The notes: a model not told the origin generated them from the letters alone. Shown: positions 1 to 5,995, counted from the stretch's first letter. The stretch is DNA of 13,094 nucleotides from UBA5738 sp049641805 (GCA_049641805.1 JBARNX010000038.1:1-13094); one strand, 5' to 3'. Translations and numbers: made by a program.

Positions 1-2
1 GA

Positions 3-179
3 TTGTGGCGTACGGTAAAACAGGAAAACATTTATTTAAACTCGTACCAGGATGTGGCGGAAGCCCGCACCGGTTTAAATGAATATTTTTCTTTCTACGA
101 CAATTTGCGCCGCCATCAATCATTGGATTACCAAACCCCGGCGGAAGTGCATTTCCAGAATTTACGAAAAAATTTCTAA
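3..179 (+). CDS. IS3-family transposase, C-terminal end (partial)
   Basis: This is the last 58 codons of an IS3-type OrfB transposase (DDE integrase core) whose start lies outside the window. The frame reads LWRTVKQENIYLNSYQ, then YFSFYDNLRRHQSLDY and TPAEVHFQNL before TAA at 177-179. The order LWR-VK-E-IYL, then YF-FYN-RRHQSL-Y-TPAEV, is the classic end of IS3-group transposases. The third catalytic acidic residue would lie just upstream of the first visible codon, so it cannot be checked. No frameshift or stop interrupts the visible part. In the intact element the enzyme would be made as an OrfAB fusion and would cut and join the IS ends. Whether the whole copy is intact cannot be told from here. 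Confidence 0.9.
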   Translation: MWRTVKQENIYLNSYQDVAEARTGLNEYFSFYDNLRRHQSLDYQTPAEVHFQNLRKNF

Positions 180-211
180 AAAATTCTTACCATCTGATTC
201 CTCAAAATTCC

Positions 212-238
212 GTGTCTTGACAACCCCGACCACCTTAA
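212..238 (+). mobile_element. Probable right end of the IS3-type element
   Basis: About 30 bases after the transposase stop the sequence reads GTGTCTTGACAACCCC, followed by GACCACCTTAA. IS3-family ends often carry a TTGACAA-like block and a CCACCT(T/C)A-like tip shortly after the orfB stop, so this is the likely right terminal inverted repeat. The left end is outside the window, so neither the inverted repeat nor a target duplication can be verified. I see nothing else gene-like in 239-306. Confidence 0.4.
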
Positions 239-306
239 CCATCCAAATCTTTTTTTGGAACAAAACGGTGTCGACTCTGGTTTTTGCAACAATAATCGTT
301 TCAAAA

Positions 307-480
307 TTATTTTGACCAATCTTCGATCGTAATGACTTTGCCGCGCTTTTTGACCACCATTTTTTGATTTTCCCTCCAGCCCAATTCGATAATCAAATCC
401 CGCGGGATGGTAATCGACAAGGATGTTTTTCCCAAACGGGTCAGCTGGCGGATGTTTTTCTCGGAAGTTTTGCGGTTCAT
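307..480 (-). CDS. AbrB/MazE (SpoVT-AbrB) family DNA-binding protein
   Basis: This 57-residue protein begins MNRKTSEKNIRQLTRLGKTS. It has the SpoVT-AbrB swapped-hairpin pattern: a short strand, a glycine turn, the SITIPRDLI strand-helix step (compare 'vTIPkeiR'), then ELGW and a final strand VVKKRGKVITIEDW. Such proteins are transition-state regulators or antitoxins of toxin-antitoxin pairs. No toxin gene follows: the downstream neighbour is an IS remnant on the other strand, so it may be a solitary regulator or an antitoxin that lost its partner. A longer frame opens upstream, but I chose the ATG at 478-480 because conserved sequence starts there and a TATAAT box lies four bases upstream. 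The promoter carries two perfect 11-bp direct repeats, which suggests autoregulation. It lies downstream of the tRNA and is separated from it by a terminator. Confidence 0.75.
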   Translation of the reverse strand: MNRKTSEKNIRQLTRLGKTSLSITIPRDLIIELGWRENQKMVVKKRGKVITIEDWSK

Positions 481-484
481 AAAA

Positions 485-512
485 ATTATATTTAAATATA
501 GTTTAAATATAG
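485..512 (-). promoter_or_regulatory. -10 box and tandem-repeat operator of the AbrB-like gene
   Basis: On the minus strand TATAAT (485-490) lies four bases before the ATG, so the mRNA would be leaderless or nearly so. Immediately upstream are two head-to-tail copies of CTATATTTAAA (491-501 and 502-512), perfect and one helical turn apart. They fill the place of the -10/-35 spacer and most of the -35 box, so a protein bound there would block RNA polymerase. No good -35 hexamer is seen. That the AbrB-like product binds here is inference. Confidence 0.5.
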
Positions 513-538
513 CATTTTGCATTATGGCCGCGCAAACC

Positions 539-564
539 AAAAAAACACCGTCCAAAGGTGTTTT
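539..564 (-). terminator. Rho-independent terminator after the tRNA gene
   Basis: On the minus strand an 8-bp stem AAAACACC / GGTGTTTT with a 7-base loop runs directly into a T tract, 18 bases after the tRNA 3' end. It ends the tRNA transcript and insulates the AbrB-like gene downstream. Confidence 0.85.
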
Positions 565-581
565 CCGTTTCAGCTTCTGGG

Positions 582-900
582 CTCCGATGGTAGGATTCGA
601 ACCTACAACCTTCTCGTTACACTTATCCCCGTGTTTCCACGAAGCGTGGACTATATCATCTTCCCATTGGGAAGTTTCGGTATCTAGTCTCTACGGCGCT
701 CCTTCTTCGCCCCCTCCTTCGCTAAAGCTACGGAGGGCAAGAAGTCTACAAAGACTTCTAAAAAAAGGTTCCCACGGTATCACCTTGTTCAGATAATTCT
801 GATTTTAGGCTTCACCGTTATCCCGAAATTTTCACTCTGGCGTTACCGCCAAAGGCTGCGATATTCACAGCGAGCCGCGCTACCATTGCGCCACATCGGA
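582..900 (-). tRNA. tRNA-Asn(GUU) interrupted by a group I intron
   Basis: The 5' exon is 900-867 (34 nt) and the 3' exon 619-582 (38 nt). Spliced, they form a 72-nt cloverleaf: acceptor TCCGATG/CATCGGA, D-stem GCGC/GCGC with a GG-containing loop, anticodon stem GCTCG/CGAGA, loop CTGTTAA, T-stem GTAGG/CCTAC and loop TTCGAAT. The spliced anticodon is GTT (Asn). U1-A72 and discriminator G73 also fit tRNA-Asn. The intron splits the anticodon between bases 35 and 36. If the intron is ignored, the first exon seems to read GTG (His), but then the stem cannot close properly and the His-specific G-1 setting is absent. Oddities are a G27-A43 mismatch and a 3' tail GCCCA instead of GCCA, so CCA is probably added after processing. 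A TATAAT box lies 15 bases upstream and a terminator follows. Confidence 0.9.
620..866 (-). ncRNA. Group I self-splicing intron in tRNA-Asn, no ORF
   Basis: This 247-nt intron is predicted to splice itself out of the tRNA by two guanosine-initiated transesterifications. P1 pairs the exon end GCTGT with the internal guide GCAGC, leaving the required U-G wobble at the 5' splice site. P2 is CTTTGGCG/CGCCAGAG with a GTAA tetraloop. P3 pairs TTTCGG with CCGAAA. P4 can pair ACGGT with ACCGT. P7 pairs GACTA (in GACTAGATAC, 680-689) with TAGTC (in GATATAGTCC, 648-657), and these are the classic R and S elements. P8 is CTTCCC-AAT-GGGAAG. P9 is TCCACG-CTT-CGTGGA. The last intron base is G. Peripheral hairpins AGAAGTCT/AGACTTCT and CCCTCC/GGAGGG lie in the P6 region. 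No reading frame for a protein lies inside it. Subgroup was not determined. Confidence 0.88.
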
Positions 901-915
901 GCTCAAAAGCTGAAA

Positions 916-921
916 ATTATA
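916..921 (-). promoter_or_regulatory. -10 box of the tRNA-Asn gene
   Basis: A perfect TATAAT on the minus strand ends 15 bases before the tRNA 5' end, placing the start site about 8-9 bases upstream of mature tRNA. The -35 region is AT-rich without a clear hexamer. It means the tRNA need not depend on transcription from the upstream gene, whose stop is only 39 bases away. Confidence 0.5.
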
Positions 922-939
922 TTTTATTGTTAATGTAAT

Positions 940-1608
940 TTATTGAAATAATCCGCTGATCTGCCCCATTATTTTGCGGTGCAAATTAACATTGCTCACG
1001 GTCAACCTCAATACTCCGTAAATATGCTTTGCTTTTCTAAATCTGTTTTTATTGTTTTTAACAATGTAACTTTTCCCAAATTGATCAAGCGGAACATTTA
1101 TCAATTTTGACCAAAATTTCTTTGCCGCAATTTCATCCAAATTATTGTGAATATACAAATTCACTCTGAATTTATCCTCTGGGACGGCGCAAAATTGCCG
1201 TAGCCAACCGATCATAAATGTTATTGCCAGCGCATCTGAATTACTGAAAGAAACATTTTTATCGCCCTTGGTTCCTTCGGCAAAATACAATGCCACTCCT
1301 GCAATAAATCTATCTCTTTCCGACAAAGTACCAACTTCGTTCATTCCTTCTTTTAACAGTTTTTTTGTAATTTCTTCGCGCGCCTTAATCTTATTCCTTG
1401 CGGCAATAATACTACCCTTCAAATTCCCGGTTTTCTTGTTCAAATATAAACTTTCAAGCTGTTTTTCGGTTAATTTTACATCTCTCACCCATAAACTAAT
1501 CGACGAAAGAGAAACATTCAATCGCTTTCGAATCTCTTTTATGGATAAGCCTTGCTCTCGCAATCGTTGAGCTTCCAATCTCAAATCTGGTTTTCCAGTA
1601 TAACTCAT
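940..1608 (-). CDS. HTH protein with LAGLIDADG-like segment (putative freestanding homing endonuclease)
   Basis: 222 residues. Residues 10-45 form a resolvase-like helix-turn-helix (LSIKEIRKRLNV, then SLSSISLWVRDV). Residues 46-95 are Lys/Glu-rich and probably helical. Residues 101-115 read FIAGVALYFAEGTKG, which matches the shape of the LAGLIDADG helix (small-residue helix, then acid-Gly-Thr), with Glu in place of the usual catalytic Asp. The rest looks like a single LAGLIDADG-type alpha/beta fold ending in basic residues. Single-motif enzymes act as dimers. The gene is on the tRNA strand and ends 39 bp before the intron-bearing tRNA, so it may be a freestanding endonuclease serving that intron. 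It could instead be a DNA-binding regulator that has lost nuclease activity. The ATG at 1608 is chosen because a full promoter lies just upstream, with no Shine-Dalgarno. Confidence 0.6.
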   Translation of the reverse strand: MSYTGKPDLRLEAQRLREQGLSIKEIRKRLNVSLSSISLWVRDVKLTEKQLESLYLNKKTGNLKGSIIAARNKIKAREEITKKLLKEGMNEVGTLSERDRFIAGVALYFAEGTKGDKNVSFSNSDALAITFMIGWLRQFCAVPEDKFRVNLYIHNNLDEIAAKKFWSKLINVPLDQFGKSYIVKNNKNRFRKAKHIYGVLRLTVSNVNLHRKIMGQISGLFQ

Positions 1609-1614
1609 AGTTCG

Positions 1615-1645
1615 ATTATAACATCATCGAACCTTGATTATCAAG
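1615..1645 (-). promoter_or_regulatory. Leaderless promoter with palindromic operator for the HTH/LAGLIDADG-like gene
   Basis: On the minus strand TTGATA (1639-1644), an 18-bp spacer and TATAAT (1615-1620) form a strong sigma-70-type promoter. Only six bases separate the -10 box from the ATG, so transcription should begin at or next to the start codon. The 13-bp perfect palindrome CTTGATAATCAAG (1633-1645) covers the -35 box. The gene product has a helix-turn-helix, so autorepression is plausible. Confidence 0.6.
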
Positions 1646-1727
1646 TTATATAACTACCATACTGCTTCTAAAATACCACCCGTGACAGTCTGGCTTGTTT
1701 TCTAACGAATAAATAATAGCTCAAGAG

Positions 1728-1748
1728 ATGAAAAATATCAAGGTTGGC
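1728..1748. repeat. Copy 1 of a ~20-bp repeat flanking the duplicated kinase genes
   Basis: The plus strand has ATGAAAAA, then TAT, then CAAGGTTGGC. A second copy with CG in place of TAT lies at 2879-2898. The two bracket the duplicated kinase genes, and each lies downstream of a minus-strand gene, so they may be related terminator sequences. Confidence 0.5.
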
Positions 1749-1778
1749 GATGGGCGCGGCAAAAACGGCTATTTTTTC
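1730..1778 (-). terminator. Possible terminator after the kinase pair
   Basis: On the minus strand the last codons and stop (GAAAAAATA) can pair with TATTTTTC about 32 bases later. The stem is AT-only with a long GC-rich loop, so this is a weak candidate. The remaining intergenic sequence to 1609 shows only the promoter of the next gene. Confidence 0.3.
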
Positions 1779-2308
1779 ATCACGCTGTCCACGATCGCAA
1801 TTTCTTCTTCCTGGCTAAGCATCCCTGTGTTCAGCGAAATATGGTAATAGCAGGAGTCGCGATAATCATAGCCGTACAAACGGCGGCCGGCAGCGATTTC
1901 ATCCACTTCGCGCTGTTGCAGAATTTGTTTCACTTCCTCAATCGATTTGCTTTTGTATTTTTCCAAGCCGAACGCCCGCGACGAACGGGTTTCCAAATCC
2001 GCCGACAAAAACACCAAAAGCACCGGCAAATTGCGCAAATAAATCGCGTAACGGCTGTCGCCCACCACATCGCCCTTGATGATCACTTGCGCAAAATCAA
2101 TATTCACCTGTTCCAAATCGCGCGTGGCGCTGGTGCGCCAAAATTCCTCGAACGCCACTTCCTTATTGGGAAATTTTTGCGCCCATTTCGACCGCCACAA
2201 ATCCCCCACGGAATACAGCGGCCAATTATAATTCTGGCTTAATTTCTTGACCAGCGTAGTTTTGCCCGCGCCCGGCAATCCGGAAAAGACAATGCTTTTA
2301 TATTTCAT
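1769..2308 (-). CDS. Cytidylate-kinase-like P-loop kinase, copy B
   Basis: 179 residues, of P-loop nucleotide kinase fold. The Walker A loop GLPGAGKTT is at residues 10-18. The nucleotide-binding/lid region shows the layout of (d)CMP kinases: VVGDSRYAIYLR (compare 'GRDig'), LLVFLSADLETRSSRA (compare 'fLtAs-eeRA-RR'), REVDEIAAGRRL and YDYRDSCYY (compare 'RD-iDs-R'), then an ISLNT strand. It probably phosphorylates CMP/dCMP or a related small substrate, but the exact substrate is not certain. It is a close paralogue of the gene just upstream. The upstream stop TGA (2308-2310) shares its A with this ATG, giving TGATG coupling. A TTG one codon earlier is possible but less likely. The gene is about 40 residues shorter than typical bacterial Cmk. 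Confidence 0.75.
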   Translation of the reverse strand: MKYKSIVFSGLPGAGKTTLVKKLSQNYNWPLYSVGDLWRSKWAQKFPNKEVAFEEFWRTSATRDLEQVNIDFAQVIIKGDVVGDSRYAIYLRNLPVLLVFLSADLETRSSRAFGLEKYKSKSIEEVKQILQQREVDEIAAGRRLYGYDYRDSCYYHISLNTGMLSQEEEIAIVDSVMKK

Positions 2309-2859
2309 CAATTTGAATTATTTTTTGGCATCACGCTGCCCACGATCGCAGCTTCATTTTCCACCGACAGCGATTTTGTGTTTATCACCAAATCATAATA
2401 GCAAGAATCGCGGTAATCGTAATTATACAACCGGCGGCCCAAAGCAATCTCATCCACTTCGCGCTGGCGAAGAATCTGTTTGATTTCGTCAAGCGTTTTT
2501 TCTTTGTATTTTTCCATTCCCAAAACCCGCGCGGCGCGGGTTTCCAAATCGGCCGTTAAAAAAACCAGCAATGCCGATAAGTCACGCAAATGAATTGCAA
2601 ACCGGCCGTCGGCCACCACATTTTCCTTGGCCACAATTGCGCGGAAATCAGTATCCGTCTGCAAATTTTCCTGAGTTGAAGTCGTGCGCCAGAACCCTTC
2701 AAAGGCGATATCTTTATCGGGATACTTATCCTTCCAGCGGGTGCGCCACAAATCGCCCACCGAATATACCGGCCAACCGTAAATGCCGCTCAGCTTTTTT
2801 GCCAGCGTCGTTTTTCCCGCGCCGGCCAACCCGGAAATCACGATACTTTTGTAGATCAT
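2308..2859 (-). CDS. Cytidylate-kinase-like P-loop kinase, copy A
   Basis: 183 residues, colinear with copy B from end to end and identical at well over half of the positions by eye, so the two arose by tandem duplication. The Walker A loop is GLAGAGKTT (residues 10-18). VVADGRFAIHLR, LLVFLTADLETRAARV, REVDEIALGRRL and YDYRDSCYYDLVINT follow the cytidylate kinase plan. Both copies keep these motifs intact, so neither looks like a pseudogene. Differences cluster in the CMP-lid region (residues 58-80), where a change of substrate might show. It is the first gene of the two-gene unit, is separated from rpoD by a terminator, and has no clear Shine-Dalgarno. The ATG at 2859 is the only start near the conserved YKSIV strand. 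Confidence 0.75.
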   Translation of the reverse strand: MIYKSIVISGLAGAGKTTLAKKLSGIYGWPVYSVGDLWRTRWKDKYPDKDIAFEGFWRTTSTQENLQTDTDFRAIVAKENVVADGRFAIHLRDLSALLVFLTADLETRAARVLGMEKYKEKTLDEIKQILRQREVDEIALGRRLYNYDYRDSCYYDLVINTKSLSVENEAAIVGSVMPKNNSN

Positions 2860-2878
2860 AATTAAATTCGAGCGGTAT

Positions 2879-2898
2879 ATGAAAAACGCAAGGTTGGC
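2879..2898. repeat. Copy 2 of the ~20-bp repeat flanking the kinase genes
   Basis: The plus strand has ATGAAAAACGCAAGGTTGGC. It matches 1728-1748 apart from the two to three bases in the middle. It forms one arm and most of the loop of the rpoD terminator. Confidence 0.5.
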
Positions 2899-2910
2899 TC
2901 GCGTTTTTTC
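2881..2910 (-). terminator. Rho-independent terminator after rpoD
   Basis: On the minus strand AAAAACGC and GCGTTTTT form an 8-bp stem around an 11-base loop, starting about 12 bases after the rpoD stop, with the T run within the second arm. It separates the dnaG-rpoD unit from the kinase genes. Confidence 0.75.
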
Positions 2911-2919
2911 AAATTAAAA

Positions 2920-4125
2920 TCAATAGTCGCGAAGTTTCTTCAGACTGGCGTGGTTGCGAATCTTTTCCAGGGCTTTGGCTTCGATCTGGCGGATGCGCTC
3001 GCGGGTGACGCCGAATTCCTGGCCCACTTCCTCAAGCGTGTGCGTCACGCCGTCTTCCAGGCCGAAACGCAACGCCAATATCTTTTGTTCGCGCGCAGTC
3101 AAATCAACCAAGACTTCGTGCAAACGGTTCTTCAATAAGCTCCTTGCCGCGTCCAGCGACGGCGATGTCACTTTATCGTCGGCGATAAACTCGGCCAAAA
3201 TGCTGTCTTCGCCTTCTTCGCCCACCGGCGTTTCCAGCGACACCGAATCTTGAGAAATTTTTTGGATATAACGCACCTTGGAAACCTCCAAACCGAGTTC
3301 GGAAGCGATTTCCTCCGGCAACGGCTCGCGACCCAAAAACTGCAGCAGTTTTCTTTTTGCTTGAGTATATTTGGAAATGGTTTCAATCATATGCACCGGA
3401 ATGCGCACGGTGCGCGCCTGATCGGCAAGAGCTCTGGTAATCGCTTGGCGAATCCACCATGTGGCATAGGTTGAAAATTTGTAACCTTTGCGCCAGTCGA
3501 ATTTTTCCACGGCGCGGAATAATCCCAAATTGCCTTCCTGGATCAAATCCAGCAAAGTCAGATGCGCGCTCCGGCCGATGTATTTGCGCGCAATCGACAC
3601 CACCAATTTCAAGTTTGATTGCGTCAATCGCTTTTTGGCTTCCATATCGCCCGCTTCGATCTTCTTGGCAAGGTCTTTTTCGTCGTGCGCGGTCAATGCC
3701 GGAATCTGGCCGATTTCTTTTAAATACATTTGCACCGGATCAATCTTTGACTCAAGCCGCCGCTTGGCCGCAACCGTGCCCACTTCCAAAAATTCGCGCG
3801 CCTCTTTGACTTCGATTCCGCGCGAGTCAAGCATCTGGTACAGCTCGTCCAAACCGTCAATATCTTTTTCGACATCCGGGAAAAATGACATAATTTCCGA
3901 ATATGTCACAAAATTCCTTTCCCGGCCTTTTTCCAGAAAAATCTCCAATTTGCGCGGATCGAAAACCTTGGCCGACATTCCCTCCTTTTTCGCCGAAGAA
4001 CGCTTTTTAACTGCCGGTTTTTTAACCTTGGGTTTTACGGTCTTCTTGATTTTTTTGGCAACTGCCGGTTTTTTAATTTTTGCCGGTTTTTTAACGGTTT
4101 TTTTTTGAGTAGCCATATGTATCAT
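2920..4125 (-). CDS. rpoD: Primary sigma factor RpoD/SigA
   Basis: 401 residues; the housekeeping sigma-70 that directs RNA polymerase to -35/-10 promoters. Residues 4-47 are a lysine/proline/alanine-rich tail (KKPA-type repeats). Residues 52-105 resemble a reduced region 1.1. Region 1.2 starts at DPVQMYLKEIG (129-139). Region 2 holds NLKLVVSIARKY, LIQEGNLGLFRAVEKFD and the -10 reader YKFSTYATWWIRQAI (215-229). Region 3 is at about 240-300. Region 4 ends in the -35 reader GVTRERIRQIEAKAL (372-386). The long nonconserved insert of E. coli RpoD is absent, as in many Gram-positives. The ATG at 4125 overlaps the dnaG stop (ATGA), so translation is coupled. A second ATG three codons later (MATQ) is also possible. 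A terminator follows. Confidence 0.97.
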   Translation of the reverse strand: MIHMATQKKTVKKPAKIKKPAVAKKIKKTVKPKVKKPAVKKRSSAKKEGMSAKVFDPRKLEIFLEKGRERNFVTYSEIMSFFPDVEKDIDGLDELYQMLDSRGIEVKEAREFLEVGTVAAKRRLESKIDPVQMYLKEIGQIPALTAHDEKDLAKKIEAGDMEAKKRLTQSNLKLVVSIARKYIGRSAHLTLLDLIQEGNLGLFRAVEKFDWRKGYKFSTYATWWIRQAITRALADQARTVRIPVHMIETISKYTQAKRKLLQFLGREPLPEEIASELGLEVSKVRYIQKISQDSVSLETPVGEEGEDSILAEFIADDKVTSPSLDAARSLLKNRLHEVLVDLTAREQKILALRFGLEDGVTHTLEEVGQEFGVTRERIRQIEAKALEKIRNHASLKKLRDY

Positions 4126-5948
4126 TTTTCCGATTTTGGCGGAATTTGAGCGAACGACTTTGCCAACAAATTGAATTGATCACGCAAACGCGCCGCGGTT
4201 TGGGCGTCGCCCCTTTTTTCAGCCTCAAGCAACTCGCACGAGAGATTTGCCAAAGAATTTTTAAATAGAATATCTTTTATCTGCCCGGAGTGAAACTCCG
4301 CTTCGCCGGCCGCGGCTTTCTCATTGATCGTTTCGCTTTCCGCTTCCATAAAAATCGCTTCGTAAAGGTCTTTGGCGCCGTTGCCAAGCCCTTCGCCGTT
4401 GAAATTTTCCACGGTTTTTATCTTTTCGATAATTTCCTTGGCTGAAGCGGAAAATGAATCAAGCACCGGTTTTTCAATAAGTCCCGCGATTTTGGGATAT
4501 TTGATGGAAAGTGCCAACAGGCGTTCTTCCAAACGCTTTTCCCGCGGCAGTGCCGGTGCGGACGCCGCGTCCTTGACCTCTTCGGATATATATTCGTTTA
4601 GCTTAACCTTTTTTAGCTCTTGGCGCAAGTAATCTTCGTAATGGATATCGCGCACCTCTAACCGATCGGCAATCTTTTGTAACCAATATGCCTGCTCCAC
4701 CGCATTGGGAATCATTTTAATCACTGGCAAAACAAAGCCAACTATTTTTTTTCTGCCTTGGGGAGTGTTCTTGTCGCTAGCCGCAAACGCCCGGTCGAAA
4801 TAGAACTCCATAATCGTCCGGGTATTCGCCACGGCCTTGCGCCACTCTTCGGGGCTTTGAGCGATAACATCGGCCGGATCTTTGCCCTCAAAAGGCGGTC
4901 GCGCCACGCTCACATTAAAACCCTGAGCCAATGCCAAATCAATGCCGCGGCGATTCGCGGTATCGCCGGCAATATCCATATCGTACCCTAATACGATATT
5001 GTCAGTAAACCGCTTGATCATTTTTAATTGCATGGCCGTAAGCGCGGTGCCCGAACTTGCCGCCACATTTTCCACGCCTGCCTGCGCCGACATAATCACA
5101 TCGGTGTAGCCTTCCACCAAAACACAGGCATTTGATTTTCTGACCGCGAGCTTGGCACGGTCAAGACCGTAAAGAATCCGGCTTTTATCATAAAGCAAGG
5201 TGTTGGTCGTATTCAAATACTTGGCTTCTTTCACTCCAACCGCCATGGTTAAAGTTTCGGCGGCTAAACCCTTGCTTTCATCTTTGGATTTATTTTCGAA
5301 TATCCGCCCTCCAAACCCCACCACTTGCGAATTAAAATCAAAGATTGGAAACATTATCCGGCCGCGAAAACGATCATAAACCCGGCCGCCATTCCCGGAT
5401 CCGGCCAAACCCGCCGCGATGATCTCGGTATCGGTATATCCTTCCAAAGCCAGAAAATCATGCAGTCCCTGCCACGCGTCCGGAGAATAACCGATACGCC
5501 ACATAGAAATACTTTTCTCGGACAAACCCCGGCCCAGAAGATATTCCTTTGCTTTCTTGCCAATCGCGCTGGCCTCCAATTGCTTTTCAAAAAATCTTGA
5601 CGCAAGTTCGCAAACATCGTATAACCGCTGCCGTTCGGTTTTCATTTCCACCGCTTCGCGCGTTTGTCTCTTCAATTCAACGCCCGCTTTAGCCGCCAGA
5701 ATCCGTAGCGCATCGCCGAATTCCACGCCCTCGATTTCTTGGATAAAAGTAAAAATATCCCCGCTTTTCTGGCATCCGAAACACCGCCAAGTCTGCCGCG
5801 CCGGCGAAACGAAAAATGATCCGCTCTTTTCGGAGTGGAACGGGCACAACGCGGAAAAATTGGCTCCTGTTTTGCGCAATTTCAAGTATTGCCCGACAAT
5901 ATCAACAATATCCAGCCGGCTTTTTATTTCCTCAATCGGTGAATCCAT
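4122..5948 (-). CDS. dnaG: DNA primase DnaG
   Basis: 608 residues; makes RNA primers for the replication fork together with the DnaB helicase. The zinc ribbon is C35-P-F-H38 with C56-F-G-C59. The RNA-polymerase basic patch lies around YDRFRGRIMFPI (191-202) and GFGGRIF. The Toprim domain has VLVEGYTD (276-283; catalytic Glu279), ASSGTALT (297-304) and the metal-binding GYDMDIAG (321-328), where D-x-D is kept. GKDPAD (355-360) follows. About 20 extra residues (roughly 219-241) lie between GGRIF and KYLNT, where most primases have a short turn. The C-terminal helicase-binding region is divergent. It is the first gene of the dnaG-rpoD pair typical of the macromolecular-synthesis operon. rpsU is not adjacent. 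An in-frame TGA two codons upstream fixes the ATG at 5948. Confidence 0.97.
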   Translation of the reverse strand: MDSPIEEIKSRLDIVDIVGQYLKLRKTGANFSALCPFHSEKSGSFFVSPARQTWRCFGCQKSGDIFTFIQEIEGVEFGDALRILAAKAGVELKRQTREAVEMKTERQRLYDVCELASRFFEKQLEASAIGKKAKEYLLGRGLSEKSISMWRIGYSPDAWQGLHDFLALEGYTDTEIIAAGLAGSGNGGRVYDRFRGRIMFPIFDFNSQVVGFGGRIFENKSKDESKGLAAETLTMAVGVKEAKYLNTTNTLLYDKSRILYGLDRAKLAVRKSNACVLVEGYTDVIMSAQAGVENVAASSGTALTAMQLKMIKRFTDNIVLGYDMDIAGDTANRRGIDLALAQGFNVSVARPPFEGKDPADVIAQSPEEWRKAVANTRTIMEFYFDRAFAASDKNTPQGRKKIVGFVLPVIKMIPNAVEQAYWLQKIADRLEVRDIHYEDYLRQELKKVKLNEYISEEVKDAASAPALPREKRLEERLLALSIKYPKIAGLIEKPVLDSFSASAKEIIEKIKTVENFNGEGLGNGAKDLYEAIFMEAESETINEKAAAGEAEFHSGQIKDILFKNSLANLSCELLEAEKRGDAQTAARLRDQFNLLAKSFAQIPPKSEK

Positions 5949-5995
5949 GTTTCAAAAAATTAATTAAGCTAAAGACTCATCCTCACAGTATGGAT

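Noticed and set aside
407..796. Plus-strand open frame of 129 codons
   Set aside because: It runs antisense through the tRNA, its intron and the terminator, and contains translated tRNA sequence.
860..900. tRNA-His reading (GTG anticodon) from the first exon
   Set aside because: The GTG reading uses the first intron bases; the anticodon stem closes properly only after removing 620-866, which gives GTT.
3488..4108. 206-codon plus-strand open frame opposite rpoD
   Set aside because: It is the antisense shadow of a clearly conserved gene; the serine-rich, low-complexity product has no recognisable motif.
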